DNA of 64,000 nt, taken from assembly GCF_000620165.1 (NCBI RefSeq), contig NZ_JHVN01000013.1:1-64000 (forward strand), written 5' to 3'. Below the pieces are notes generated by a model. The model searched no databases, had not been told where the DNA came from, and saw nothing but the letters and a program-made list of their open reading frames with translations. Below are positions 24,586 to 33,528 of this stretch, one piece after another. Numbering within the stretch: the stretch's first letter is position 1; each line of letters starts with the position of its first letter. Made by a program: the position numbers and the translations under genes. This DNA comes from Anoxybacillus tepidamans PS2. Lineage in GTDB: Bacteria; Bacillota; Bacilli; Bacillales; Anoxybacillaceae.

Positions 24586-24917
24586 GTGAGCGGTGGAACT
24601 TTGACAATGGTGTTTAGGTCGCTTTGTTCGTCATAGGAACGGTATACAATTGGTTCAGCATGACTAGGGATTACAGAGATGAACAAAATATGCTCCTCTC
24701 TAGCGGTTTTTTTCGTTTCCATTGAAAGTGTAACGTGATTCAAGCGAAGCGAATAAAAGCGATACGTCAATCCAAGCCATGTTTGCTTCTTGATCGTAGT
24801 GTCAGGATGGCTGCGAATAAAGCTTGCGATATCGTAAAACGACCGGTTTTCTTGCTCCAACCAATCCGTAAAGGCGTGCGCCGCCTGTTTAATTAATTCT
24901 TTCCAAGATTCTAGCAT
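24561..24917 (-). CDS. Unrecognised 118-aa protein
   Basis: A soluble protein beginning MLESWKELIKQAAHAFTDWL, with FYDIASFIRSHPDTTIKKQ and LGLTYRFYSLRLNHVTLSM. ATG 24917 is preferred over an upstream GTG because AAGGTGA lies 6 nt before it. The helical first half and strand-rich second half suggest a compact globular domain. There are no membrane segments. I do not recognise the family. Confidence 0.6.
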   Translation of the reverse strand: MLESWKELIKQAAHAFTDWLEQENRSFYDIASFIRSHPDTTIKKQTWLGLTYRFYSLRLNHVTLSMETKKTAREEHILFISVIPSHAEPIVYRSYDEQSDLNTIVKVPPLTENAASMQ

Positions 24918-25089
24918 CGGACTCACCTTGTTTTATTTTTATTTATACGTAGTATAGCCCTGGGGGACGACGAGATATACTAAAATACATCGGTATGTAA
25001 ATAAATGGATTTTATTTTCGGTTGTCCTGCCCATTATTATCTTTTTATGTCATTCGTTTGTCACACAGTCGTTTTCGTGGTTATTCGCA

Positions 25090-25791
25090 TCATTTACCGG
25101 AGGAGGGGAGATGATCGTTATATAAATCCACATATAATTGCCCATCCGTTCCAACCACACCGTAAAAGACTTGATCAACCGTTAATGTTCTTTTAGACAA
25201 TTGTTGTTCAATCCAGTTTTTGTTGTATTGTAACGTTAAATTTTGATCAAGAATTTTCCCGTCCATGATGACTTCTACAGGAACACTAGCCTGTTGGTGA
25301 TGGGATTGGTCTAGGTCGCTTTTCACCGTATTTTGATATGGTTTTTTCTTTAAAACCGATAAGTTGCCGCTAACCTCCAATAGTGCATATTCCACCTCTT
25401 TGATATCAAATATCCCTAATTCACGAAGTTGCCGATTTAAATCGTCTAACGAATATCTTAATTTTTTCATATTTGCTTCTAATATGTGCCCTTTATCAAT
25501 AATGACTGTAGGTTGTCCGGACAGCCATTTTCGAAGGGTTCTATTCTTAAAGGAGATTAAAGAAACTAAGTAATACACAAGACAGAGGGTTAAAAAAGAA
25601 ATGAGCATGGACAAAAAATTTATATTTACATCAAATCCCATATTGGCTACAAATGAGCCTAAAGTGATGGATAAAGCGAAGCTAAAGTAGTTTTTGTGGG
25701 AGTTTACTTGCTTTCCGATGAAGAAGGTGATAAGCATTAGCAAAACGAAAGATATAACTGTCCTAACCGCAGAGTGTAGAATGTCTTCCAT
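25090..25791 (-). CDS. DUF421 (YetF-like) membrane protein
   Basis: A 233-aa protein with three N-terminal membrane segments (VISFVLLMLITFFIGKQV, YFSFALSITLGSFVANMGF, LSMLISFLTLCLVYYLVSL). A cytoplasmic DUF421 domain follows with RKWLSGQPTVIIDKGHI, NMKKLRYSLDDLNRQLRE, LGIFDIKEVEYALLEVSGNL and SVLKKKPYQ. YetF-like proteins in Bacillus act in the membrane and some take part in spore germination or stress, but no catalytic role is established. It is a single gene with an AAGGAGAACACC RBS. Confidence 0.85.
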   Translation of the reverse strand: MEDILHSAVRTVISFVLLMLITFFIGKQVNSHKNYFSFALSITLGSFVANMGFDVNINFLSMLISFLTLCLVYYLVSLISFKNRTLRKWLSGQPTVIIDKGHILEANMKKLRYSLDDLNRQLRELGIFDIKEVEYALLEVSGNLSVLKKKPYQNTVKSDLDQSHHQQASVPVEVIMDGKILDQNLTLQYNKNWIEQQLSKRTLTVDQVFYGVVGTDGQLYVDLYNDHLPSSGK

Positions 25792-25962
25792 ATGGTGTTC
25801 TCCTTCAAGCCGTACTAATTATCACATTTATTTTTTTACTAAATAAGGAGAATTATACTGTTGCAACATTGGGCTTGGACATTGGATTTTTCATTGAGAT
25901 AAGGATAAAAAGACTACTGGTGCAAACTGACAGCTTTTTCGTTATCCGGAGCCATAAAAGAA

Positions 25963-26011
25963 GACTGAACAACACCGTTTTTAGAAAATAAAAACAGGGT
26001 GTTATTCAGTC
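25963..26011 (-). terminator. Terminator downstream of the lacI-type gene
   Basis: GACTGAACAACACCG and GGTGTTATTCAGTC are long, nearly perfect arms with A/T tracts inside. It lies about 70 nt past the end of the minus-strand regulator. Confidence 0.6.
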
Positions 26012-26077
26012 AGGGAGAGAAAAAATGATGCAGACTTTTTATGAAATTTTATATTGAATGTCTTTCCTTTTTCGTGA

Positions 26078-27055
26078 CTACACCGACCGCCTCTCAACTA
26101 GACGAACGGGCAATTTCTCCGCTTGTCCTGCCATAGTTCCGGTGATTAAACAATTGTGTACCATTTGAAAAGCTCTTTGTCCCATCAGCAAAAGCGGCAA
26201 ATCAATCGTCGTGATACTAAGCGCTTCGGAAATTGGATGATTGTCAAAGCTTACTAGGGCAAGATCGTCCGGCGCGTTTAACCCTTTGCTTTGCCCCCAT
26301 AATACTATTCCAGCAGCTACTTGATCGCTTGAGACAAGCAGCGCTGTTGGTCTTTCCTTCATAGAGCACAGTGCGTTAACCACCCGTTTTCCGTCATCAA
26401 TGTCCAGACAATGATCGAATATCCAGTCTTCCCTTGGAGTTTCATCGATTTTGCGCAGAGCATCGCTGTAAGCAGCATGGCGGTTTTGGCTATTGATCCC
26501 TGTCGTTCTCCCAATGCAGTACCCGATTTTTCGATGCCCTTTTCCGATTAAATAGTTCATCCCAAGCAAAAACGCTTCATAGTGATCGATATAAACGGAT
26601 AGCACGTCATCATTTTTGGCATCCTCACATAATACAATCGGGCCATCTTCTTTATACATTTCGAGTGTTTCCCAGTTGATAGTGCGCGAACAAATAATAA
26701 GCCCATCGACTTGTTTCATTCGCAACATTTCCAGTGCTTCAAGCTCTTTTTGTACATCGTAATTTGTTTGAAATAGAAGAAGATGGTATCCGCAACGAAG
26801 CGCTTCCTCCGAAATGCCTTCGACAATCGCACTGAAGTATGGGTGATTGACATAAGGCAGCATGACACCAACAATGTATGTTCTTCCTTTAGCTAGATGA
26901 ACAGCATTAATATTTTTAGTATAGTTTAGTTTTTCAACGGCTTCCCATACGGCTTTTCGCTTTTCCTCTTTTACATACGGATAATCATTTAATACACGCG
27001 ATACGGTAGCGACAGAAACTCCCGCTAACTTAGCAATTTCCCGAATGTTCGCCAT
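26078..27055 (-). CDS. LacI-family transcriptional regulator
   Basis: A 325-aa repressor. The N-terminal helix-turn-helix reads NIREIAKLAGVSVATVSRVL followed by the hinge helix HLAKGRTYIVGVMLP, and a periplasmic-binding-like sugar domain follows (VDGLIICS, ALLVSSDQVAAGIV, ALVSFDNHP). ATG 27055 or 27058 can be the start; AAGGCGG precedes both. A palindrome 33 nt upstream (27088-27101) is a candidate autoregulatory operator. No transport or catabolic gene is adjacent on the same strand, so its sugar is unknown. Confidence 0.88.
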   Translation of the reverse strand: MANIREIAKLAGVSVATVSRVLNDYPYVKEEKRKAVWEAVEKLNYTKNINAVHLAKGRTYIVGVMLPYVNHPYFSAIVEGISEEALRCGYHLLLFQTNYDVQKELEALEMLRMKQVDGLIICSRTINWETLEMYKEDGPIVLCEDAKNDDVLSVYIDHYEAFLLGMNYLIGKGHRKIGYCIGRTTGINSQNRHAAYSDALRKIDETPREDWIFDHCLDIDDGKRVVNALCSMKERPTALLVSSDQVAAGIVLWGQSKGLNAPDDLALVSFDNHPISEALSITTIDLPLLLMGQRAFQMVHNCLITGTMAGQAEKLPVRLVERRSV

Positions 27056-27087
27056 CATTCCGCCTTCTTTCTAAAAAACTATTGCAT

Positions 27088-27101
27088 TGAAACGCATTTC
27101 A
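27088..27101. promoter_or_regulatory. LacI-type operator-like palindrome
   Basis: TGAAACGCATTTCA has 5-bp arms TGAAA and TTTCA around CGCA, the layout of LacI/CcpA-type sites. It lies between the lacI-type gene start and the small membrane protein gene, so it could control one or both. Confidence 0.45.
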
Positions 27102-27145
27102 TAAATTATTGTCATTTTAACAATAGCATAAAGGAGTGATTCGTG

Positions 27146-27274
27146 ATGATAGGATTTTTATTCTACATTGTTTTATGCACGGTGGAATTAGCGGGGGCGT
27201 ATTTTGCTGTAAAAGCGGCGCCGCAACAAAAACAGGAGCCTGACGACCCGTTTGAAAATTTTTTCTGTAATTGA
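27146..27274 (+). CDS. 42-aa small membrane protein
   Basis: The short product is MIGFLFYIVLCTVELAGAY followed by FAVKAAPQQKQEPDDPF and a Cys near the end. There is one N-terminal hydrophobic helix and a short polar tail. AAGGAGTGA stands 8 nt before ATG 27146 and a clear terminator follows, which support expression. The function is unknown. It is divergent from the LacI-type regulator. Confidence 0.6.
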   Translation: MIGFLFYIVLCTVELAGAYFAVKAAPQQKQEPDDPFENFFCN

Positions 27275-27297
27275 ATAACTACATTTGTTTTTTCGAG

Positions 27298-27327
27298 CGT
27301 TCCCAGCCTTTGTGGGAACGTTTCTTA
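27298..27327 (+). terminator. Terminator after the 42-aa gene
   Basis: CGTTCCCA (27298-27305) and TGGGAACG (27313-27320), then TTTCTTAT. Confidence 0.8.
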
Positions 27328-27384
27328 TAGGAACCTTGCCCATTTACAATCCCGCTTGAGGGGAAGAAATATGTAAAAAAATAG

Positions 27385-27414
27385 TTGTAAAAACGCTTAC
27401 AATCATTGTATAAT
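27385..27414 (+). promoter_or_regulatory. Promoter of the gluconate operon with overlapping cre-like site
   Basis: TTGTAA (27385-27390) and TATAAT (27409-27414) are 18 nt apart. TAAAAACGCTTACA (27388-27401) matches the CcpA cre consensus TGWNANCGNTNWCA at all but the second base and overlaps the -35 box, which suggests carbon catabolite repression. Confidence 0.55.
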
Positions 27415-27416
27415 CC

Positions 27417-27434
27417 AACTAAACCGGTTTATAA
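27417..27434. promoter_or_regulatory. Gluconate-operon operator 1
   Basis: AACTAAACCGGTTTATAA is a palindrome just downstream of the -10 box. It shares the core with the sites at 27453 and 30165. Confidence 0.55.
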
Positions 27435-27452
27435 AAAGCTCATTTTAGCTGT

Positions 27453-27472
27453 TTACTAAATCGATTTAGTAA
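27453..27472. promoter_or_regulatory. Gluconate-operon operator 2
   Basis: TTACTAAATCGATTTAGTAA is a perfect 20-bp palindrome with the central CG typical of LacI-family sites, 18 nt before the regulator start codon. Confidence 0.65.
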
Positions 27473-27490
27473 TGGAAAGTAGGGATATCC

Positions 27491-28501
27491 TTGCAAAAAG
27501 TAACGATGGCCGATGTTGCCAAATTGGCCAATGTTTCTAAGAGCACCGTTTCTCAATATTTGAACAAACGGTATGATTACATGAGCGAAGAAACGAAAAA
27601 ACGCATTGCTAGAGCCATTGAGGAATTGGGCTACCGCCCCAATTTTATCGCGCGAAGTTTAAAACAGAAATCGACTGCCACAATTGGAGTCATTGTTTTT
27701 AATATTTTGCATATGTTAACAACACAAGTGCTTCGGGCGATTGAAGATGTGTGTCAAGAACGGGACTTCCATGTCATTGTGTGCAATACAGATGACAATC
27801 CGGAGAAAGAAAAAAAATATATTGAAATGTTAAGAGCGAAGCAGGTAGATGGACTCATTGTCTTTCCAACGGGCAAAAACGTTGAACTATATGAAAGGAT
27901 GACAGAGGAACAATTTCCGCTTGTCTTTGTCGACCGGATGGTTCCCGATCTTCCGGTGGATGCTGTTCTTCTTGATAACTATCAAGCCGCCAAGCTGGCT
28001 GTTGACCACCTCGTTGATTCGGGCTACGAGCGGATTGGAATTGTAACGCCGCCGATTGTATCGCATGTCATTCCGCGGATTGAGCGAATCGAAGGGTTTA
28101 AGCGGGCGATGACGGAAAGAGGGTTGCCGGTTGTTGAGGAATATATCATCGGGGCGGAAATTCCCCGCATTAAAGAAGAATTAAACCGATTATTTTCCTC
28201 TGACCATCCGCCGCAAGCGTTATTTGCCATTAATGATTTAACGCTCACGGAAGTGCTCAATTTTGTGAAAGAAACTAACATCAATATCCCTGACGACTTA
28301 GCTCTTATTAGCATCGACGATGTTCCTTTCGCCAATATTTATACCCCTCGCTTAACGACGATTGCGCAGCCGACATTTGAAATGGGAAGAAAGGCGGCAG
28401 AACGGCTGTTTATGAAAATTGAGCAAAAAGAAGCAGGGAGGCATCAGGTGTTACGGTTTTCCCCGACGTTAATAAAACGGGATTCTGTTAAGCAACAGTA
28501 A
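27491..28501 (+). CDS. gntR: LacI-family repressor of the gluconate operon
   Basis: A 336-aa regulator with the helix-turn-helix VTMADVAKLANVSKSTVSQ, hinge helix SLKQKSTATIGVIVFN, and sugar-binding domain (DGLIVFPTG, ALFAINDLTLTEVLN, ALISIDDVPFAN). The start is TTG 27491; no ATG fits better. Gluconokinase and GntP permease follow on the same strand, and matching palindromes occur before this gene (27417, 27453) and before gntP (30165). I infer that it represses the operon and is released by gluconate or 6-phosphogluconate. Bacillus subtilis GntR is GntR-family, so this is a different regulator type under the same role; the symbol is functional only. Confidence 0.82.
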   Translation: MQKVTMADVAKLANVSKSTVSQYLNKRYDYMSEETKKRIARAIEELGYRPNFIARSLKQKSTATIGVIVFNILHMLTTQVLRAIEDVCQERDFHVIVCNTDDNPEKEKKYIEMLRAKQVDGLIVFPTGKNVELYERMTEEQFPLVFVDRMVPDLPVDAVLLDNYQAAKLAVDHLVDSGYERIGIVTPPIVSHVIPRIERIEGFKRAMTERGLPVVEEYIIGAEIPRIKEELNRLFSSDHPPQALFAINDLTLTEVLNFVKETNINIPDDLALISIDDVPFANIYTPRLTTIAQPTFEMGRKAAERLFMKIEQKEAGRHQVLRFSPTLIKRDSVKQQ

Positions 28502-28589
28502 TGGATCTGAAAAATGGTTGCTTGCGCTATGAAAAAGCTGCCTGCCTGTCAAGGTAAGAACACCATGTTAAAAAGAGGAGAGAGTGGTC

Positions 28590-30134
28590 GTGAATAGCAG
28601 TAGAGACGTTGTTATCGGAGTTGATATAGGAACAACCAGCACAAAAGCGGTAGCATTCGGAGAATTCGGTCAAGTCATTTCATCACATGCGATGGATTAT
28701 CCGATCGTGCAACCGCACCCTGGGTGGGCAGAACAGGATTCTGACATCATTTTTTCCGCTGTTGTCAAAAGTGTAAACGCTGTCATAAGAAAAGCGAACC
28801 TTTTGCCAAAGCAAGTGAAAGCGCTAGGATTTAGTGCAGCGATGCATTCGCTGATCGCTTTGGATGAAACAGGACGCCCTCTCACACGCTGTATTATCTG
28901 GGCTGACAATCGAAGCGTTAAGCAATCGGAGCGGCTTTTAAAGGAGATGGATGGATTAGAGATTTATAAGCGTACAGGAACGCCTATTCATCCGATGTCT
29001 CCTCTTCCAAAGCTGTTTTGGATGAAGGAGGAAATGCCAGAACTGTTTCACAAGACTCATAAATTTGTATCCATTAAAGAATATGTTATTGATCAATTAT
29101 ACTCGCAATATATCGTTGATTACTCCATTGCCTCAGCAACGGGATTATTCAATCTTGAGACGTTAGATTGGGATGATGATGTATTACGTCTTCTTGGACT
29201 TGCGAAGGAACGCTTGTCAGTTCCGGTTCCGACAACGTACGTGCTGCAAGGAATGAAAAAAGAATGGGCGGAGCAAATGGGCGTTGATCCAGCTCTTCCA
29301 GTTATCGTTGGGGCAAGCGATGGGGTGCTAGCAAATATTGGGGTAGGAGCTGTTTCAGCGAAAGAAGCGGCGATTACCATAGGAACGAGCGGGGCTGTGC
29401 GAACGGTTTCTTCCGTGCCAAAAACGGATGAGAGAGGGAGAACGTTTTGCTATGCTTTAACAGAACAGCATTGGGTCATTGGCGGACCGACAAACAATGG
29501 CGGGATTCTTTTAAGATGGCTGCGTGACGAGTTTGGCAGCCAAGAACGGGAAGTTGCGAAAAAGCTTGGCATTGACCCGTATGATTTATTGACTCAGTAT
29601 GCGGAGAAAGTGCCAGCTGGTTCAGAAGGATTATTATTTCTCCCATTCTTGTCGGGAGAGCGTGCACCGTATTGGAATGCGAATGCAAGAGGGACGTTTT
29701 TTGGCATAGGTCTCCACCATAAGCGTGAACATTTTATTCGCGCCGTAATGGAAGGCGTCTGTATGAGCGTCTTTTCTGTCGCTTTAGCCATTCGTGATTT
29801 AACAGGGCCGCTATCGGAAATTCGCGTGTCTGGCGGGTTTGCTAAATCGAGATTTTGGCGGCAAATGCTGGCCGATATGATGGGAAAAGAGCTGCTCGTT
29901 CCAAAAACACATGAAGCTTCCGCTCTAGGAGCAGCGGTGCTAGCCCTTTATGCGTTAGGGGAGCTTCCATCGTTTGAAACGGTCAAACAGTGGATACAAA
30001 TTAAGTCGCGACATATCCCAAATGAGAATCATACATCTTTATATTTAGAACTATTTTATATGTATGAGAGATTGTATCACCGATTAAAGGATGAGTTTGA
30101 TGTGATGGCTTCGTTTCAAAGAAAATATTCATAA
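28590..30134 (+). CDS. gntK: Gluconokinase (FGGY family)
   Basis: A 514-aa kinase that converts gluconate to 6-phosphogluconate. It shows the FGGY N-terminal phosphate motif VVIGVDIGTTSTKAVAF, the substrate region PQHPGWAEQD-like HPGWAEQDSD, MHSLIALDETGRPLTRCIIW, and the C-terminal signature GGFAKSRFWRQMLADMMG with EASALGAAVLAL. GTG 28590 is preferred to GTG 28584 for its distance from AGAGGAGAGAG. It lies between the regulator and the permease, fitting gluconate use by phosphorylation. Confidence 0.92.
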   Translation: MNSSRDVVIGVDIGTTSTKAVAFGEFGQVISSHAMDYPIVQPHPGWAEQDSDIIFSAVVKSVNAVIRKANLLPKQVKALGFSAAMHSLIALDETGRPLTRCIIWADNRSVKQSERLLKEMDGLEIYKRTGTPIHPMSPLPKLFWMKEEMPELFHKTHKFVSIKEYVIDQLYSQYIVDYSIASATGLFNLETLDWDDDVLRLLGLAKERLSVPVPTTYVLQGMKKEWAEQMGVDPALPVIVGASDGVLANIGVGAVSAKEAAITIGTSGAVRTVSSVPKTDERGRTFCYALTEQHWVIGGPTNNGGILLRWLRDEFGSQEREVAKKLGIDPYDLLTQYAEKVPAGSEGLLFLPFLSGERAPYWNANARGTFFGIGLHHKREHFIRAVMEGVCMSVFSVALAIRDLTGPLSEIRVSGGFAKSRFWRQMLADMMGKELLVPKTHEASALGAAVLALYALGELPSFETVKQWIQIKSRHIPNENHTSLYLELFYMYERLYHRLKDEFDVMASFQRKYS

Positions 30135-30164
30135 AAACCACCGCTTGAATGTTTGTTTCGCTAA

Positions 30165-30182
30165 AACTAAATCGGTTTAGTT
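30165..30182. promoter_or_regulatory. Gluconate-operon operator 3, before gntP
   Basis: AACTAAATCGGTTTAGTT is an 18-bp palindrome with the same half-sites as the two upstream of the regulator, 19 nt before the gntP start. It suggests a separate control point for the permease. Confidence 0.6.
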
Positions 30183-30200
30183 GAACAGGAGGGCAAAGGG

Positions 30201-31550
30201 ATGGGAATTACAATTATTATTTTAGCAATTATTATATTGCTACTTTTAATCACGGTCGCAAAGCTTCATCCATTTGTTGCATTAATCTTAACAGCTGTCG
30301 GTGTCGGTTTGGCGATGGGAATGCCACTTATTGCGCCTTCTCCAGAAACGCCTGGAATCATTGATTCGATTAAAGCGGGACTTGGAAACACGCTTGGGTT
30401 TCTGGCTATTGTGTTGGCTCTTGGAACGATGCTCGGAAAAATGATGGCTGAATCAGGAGGAGCCGAACGAATCGCCAAGACGCTAATTCATCGTTTTGGT
30501 CAAAAGCGCGTTCATTGGGCAATGATGATTGTAGCATTTTTAGTAGGCGTTCCGGTATTTTTCCAAGTCGGGTTTGTATTATTAATTCCGCTTGTGTTTA
30601 CGATTGCAATGGAAACGGGTATTTCACTTGTAACAATTGGCATTCCGCTTGTCGCGGGGTTGTCGGTTGTGCACGGGCTTGTGCCTCCACATCCAGCAGC
30701 GATGGCAGCAGTGGGGATTTTCAAGGCGGATGTTGGGTTAACCATTTTGTATTCATTGATCGTCGGTCTGCCGACAGCAGTTATTGCGGGCCCTCTATTC
30801 GGAAAATGGATCGGTACCCGTTTGCATAAGAAGGTGCCGGCAGAAATCGCCGAGCAACTCGTTCAACATAATGAGGCAAAAGAGCTTCCAGGCTTTTGGA
30901 ATACATTATTTACGATTTTGTTGCCAGTCATTTTAATGTTAATTGCTTCTGTTGCTAATGTGACGCTGGATCAAGCGAGCGAGGCCGCGAAAGTGATGCG
31001 CTTTATTGGCGATCCCGTTGTCGCTTTATTAATTGCAACGATCTATTCTTTCTTTAGTCTAGGATATGCGCGCGGATTTAACCGCGATAAAGTATTAAAG
31101 CTGGCCAATGACTGTTTGGGACCCGTAGCGAATATTTTGCTCGTTATCGGCGCGGGCGGAGCGTTCAATAAAGTGTTGCTTGATTCGGGAATTGGCACGC
31201 AAATTGCCGATTTAGCAAAACATTCGCATATTTCTCCATTACTATTAGGCTGGGGCATTGCGGCGCTGATCCGGATTGCTACAGGATCGGCCACCGTCGC
31301 AATGATGACAGCAGCCGGTATCGTAGCGCCGATTGCCGCAAGCATTCCGGGCACTAACATGGAATTGCTTGTGCTTGCTACCGGAGCTGGTTCGCTCATT
31401 TTATCCCACGTCAATGACTCCGGCTTTTGGATGATTAAAGAATATTTTGGAATGACGGTAAAAGAAACGTTTATGACATGGACAGCAATGGAAACGATCA
31501 TTTCAGTTGTTGCTTTAGCATTCATTGCATTGTTGAATCTAATCGTTTAA
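30201..31550 (+). CDS. gntP: GntP-family gluconate permease
   Basis: A 449-aa membrane protein with about 12-14 hydrophobic segments. Family motifs: KLHPFVALILTAVGVGLAMG at the start, GNTLGFLAIVLALGTMLGKM, HGLVPPHPAAMAAVGIFKAD, and LATGAGSLILSHVNDSGFW near the end. GntP proteins import gluconate with protons. ATG 30201 has CAGGAGGGC upstream. It completes the operon regulator-gntK-gntP. Confidence 0.93.
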   Translation: MGITIIILAIIILLLLITVAKLHPFVALILTAVGVGLAMGMPLIAPSPETPGIIDSIKAGLGNTLGFLAIVLALGTMLGKMMAESGGAERIAKTLIHRFGQKRVHWAMMIVAFLVGVPVFFQVGFVLLIPLVFTIAMETGISLVTIGIPLVAGLSVVHGLVPPHPAAMAAVGIFKADVGLTILYSLIVGLPTAVIAGPLFGKWIGTRLHKKVPAEIAEQLVQHNEAKELPGFWNTLFTILLPVILMLIASVANVTLDQASEAAKVMRFIGDPVVALLIATIYSFFSLGYARGFNRDKVLKLANDCLGPVANILLVIGAGGAFNKVLLDSGIGTQIADLAKHSHISPLLLGWGIAALIRIATGSATVAMMTAAGIVAPIAASIPGTNMELLVLATGAGSLILSHVNDSGFWMIKEYFGMTVKETFMTWTAMETIISVVALAFIALLNLIV

Positions 31551-31615
31551 GTTTAGGAGATTCGTTGTTTAATTGTTCTGGGGAGACGAAAGCACAAATA
31601 TTTATGCACATGCAG

Positions 31616-31645
31616 AAAGAGAGCCACCATAGGCTCTCTTTTCTA
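31616..31645 (+). terminator. Terminator of the gluconate operon
   Basis: AAAGAGAGCC (31616-31625) and GGCTCTCTTTT (31632-31642). Confidence 0.85.
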
Positions 31646-31693
31646 TTGCTTATAATCTTTTATTATAGTTTATATACAGGTGCAGCTGCCCTT

Positions 31694-33070
31694 TTAGAAA
31701 TTGGCAACCGATCTTTTTTTATCGCTGTCATGCTTCGTTGCTTTTTTTGCCACAAACGAGAAGATCGCAAGCAGTATTACCGCGGCAAAGCAAACAACAG
31801 AGCCGATGATATTATTTTTATTAAATAGAAAAGAAACGAAAATGGTCAACAAGGATACAACTGCTAAAATCGTTGTATATGGAAACCATTTGACATAGAA
31901 AAGAGGCATTTCTTTATAAGCAGACCGAAGCTTTAATTGCGCTAAACAAATACTGATCCACAGTAAAAGAACTGTACAACCAGGAATCGTCATTAAATAG
32001 CTGATCACTTGATCCGGGGTTAGATAAGCTAAAAAGACTCCAACTGATATAAATAGGGCAGCGATGATAATGCCGTTTATAGGAATTCCTTGTTTGGTAG
32101 TTTTTAATAAACCTTTTGGAGCTTCCCCGCTCTGCGCCATTGAATATAGCATTCTTGAAGTCGCGTATATGCCGGAATTGGCGGCAGATAAAACGGCTGT
32201 AATAAGAATAAAATTCATAATATGCGCCGCTCCAGGCAATCCTGTCATATGAAGCACTTGGACGAACGGACTTTCCTCTCCCGTCACTTGATTCCATGGC
32301 ATGAGACCGCATATGGTAAGGATAGGAAGAATGTAAAAAAGAATAACTCTCCACATCGTTCCTTTGATCACTTTTGGCAGTACGTTCTGTGCATTTTTCG
32401 TTTCTGTAACAGCCACACCAATGAGTTCAGCCCCGCCATACGAAAACATGACTACTAAAAGCGCACTTAATACCCCTTTTGCGCCATGCGGAAAAAATCC
32501 GCCGTGGCTAATATAGTTGGCGAAAGGAGCGCCGATGTTGCTTGGAATAGCTCCTATTAAAATAGAAAAACCTAAAATAACGAAGGAGGCTAGTGCAAAA
32601 ATTTTAATAGCCGCAAACCAAAACTCGATTTCCCCATAATATTTTACTTGAAACAAGTTCACCGCGATGATCAAAATCGTGCAAAAAAGGCTCAAAAGCC
32701 ACAGCGGCACGGACGGGAACCAATATTTTAAGAAACTCCCGGCTGCTAGAATTTCTACAATAGTAACAATCGTCCAATTGATCCAATACAGCCAGCCGAC
32801 AATAAAGGATATATGAAAGCCGAAAGCTTTATATACGAGATGCTGCACATTTAAATTCGGGTAGGCAATCGCCATTTCGGCCAATGCCGCCATGACGATA
32901 AATAACAGCAGCCCTCCTAATAAATAAGCAAAAACAACGCTAGGCCCCGCTATCGTCAGCGTATCGGAACTTCCTTTAAAAATGCCTGTTCCGATCATTC
33001 CAGCTAGAGCAATAAATTGGACATGTCTAGGCAATAGCCCTCTCTTTAAATCTTGCTGGTCTTTTTCCAT
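31694..33070 (-). CDS. Amino-acid permease, APC superfamily
   Basis: A 458-aa, 12-helix transporter. The helix 1 signature GLLPRHVQFIALAGMIGTGI with FKGSS, FSYGGAELIGVAVTETKN in helix 6-7, and AANSGIYATSRMLYSMAQ in helix 8 mark the amino-acid-polyamine-organocation superfamily, close to the proline/asparagine/GABA permease group. The final tail is basic (KKATKHDSDKKR). The specificity cannot be read from sequence. The upstream region holds a dispersed repeat copy and a 12-bp inverted repeat. Confidence 0.88.
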   Translation of the reverse strand: MEKDQQDLKRGLLPRHVQFIALAGMIGTGIFKGSSDTLTIAGPSVVFAYLLGGLLLFIVMAALAEMAIAYPNLNVQHLVYKAFGFHISFIVGWLYWINWTIVTIVEILAAGSFLKYWFPSVPLWLLSLFCTILIIAVNLFQVKYYGEIEFWFAAIKIFALASFVILGFSILIGAIPSNIGAPFANYISHGGFFPHGAKGVLSALLVVMFSYGGAELIGVAVTETKNAQNVLPKVIKGTMWRVILFYILPILTICGLMPWNQVTGEESPFVQVLHMTGLPGAAHIMNFILITAVLSAANSGIYATSRMLYSMAQSGEAPKGLLKTTKQGIPINGIIIAALFISVGVFLAYLTPDQVISYLMTIPGCTVLLLWISICLAQLKLRSAYKEMPLFYVKWFPYTTILAVVSLLTIFVSFLFNKNNIIGSVVCFAAVILLAIFSFVAKKATKHDSDKKRSVANF

Positions 33071-33143
33071 GGTGTTTCTTCCTTTCTGTTGAATAAAAAG
33101 TTAGCGCAGTAGTTATAGGTTAAAATTCTTTTTCTAAACTTTA

Positions 33144-33200
33144 ACGTATCCCCCGAGAAGTCTTCCGCCTCTAAGCGAAGTGTAGGTGGGAGAGGTTCAT
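33144..33200 (+). repeat. Dispersed hairpin repeat, copy E
   Basis: 57 nt, nearly identical to copy C (22231): same ACGTATCCCCCGAGAAGTC start, CTCTAAGCGAAGTGTAGG loop region and AGAGGTTCAT end. Confidence 0.8.
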
Positions 33201-33245
33201 TACTTAAACGCTTTTATACTTTTATGCTTTTACGCGTTTAAGTAA
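33200..33245. repeat. Perfect 12-bp inverted repeat, 22-bp spacer
   Basis: TTACTTAAACGC (33200-33211) and GCGTTTAAGTAA (33234-33245). It is AT-rich, begins at the end of repeat copy E, and could be a regulator site or a hairpin upstream of the permease gene. Confidence 0.6.
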
Positions 33246-33528
33246 AAAATATGTTTTTAGAATATAATAGTATTTTTTTATTTGTCAATAGGGTGTTCGC
33301 GATAATAGAGCAAGATTATCGGCAAAATCTCTATAGATAAAGGGTAAGCAACTATATGTTTGAATTTATAGTAAAATAAGAATATTGAAACAATTGATTG
33401 TAGGAAGAAATGAAGGAGAAGAGGGGATTATTGGTGAATTTTATAAGAAGCGCACTATTTTTATAGGGAAATAGTTTTTCTAGTGTATAGAGCCAAAGTA
33501 TTTTGAAGCATGTTAGGGGGGAACGCTC
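33246..33528. other. AT-rich upstream region of the pterin dehydratase gene
   Basis: No gene or RNA seen. It should contain the divergent promoters of the permease and dehydratase genes, but none was clear enough to place. Confidence 0.4.
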
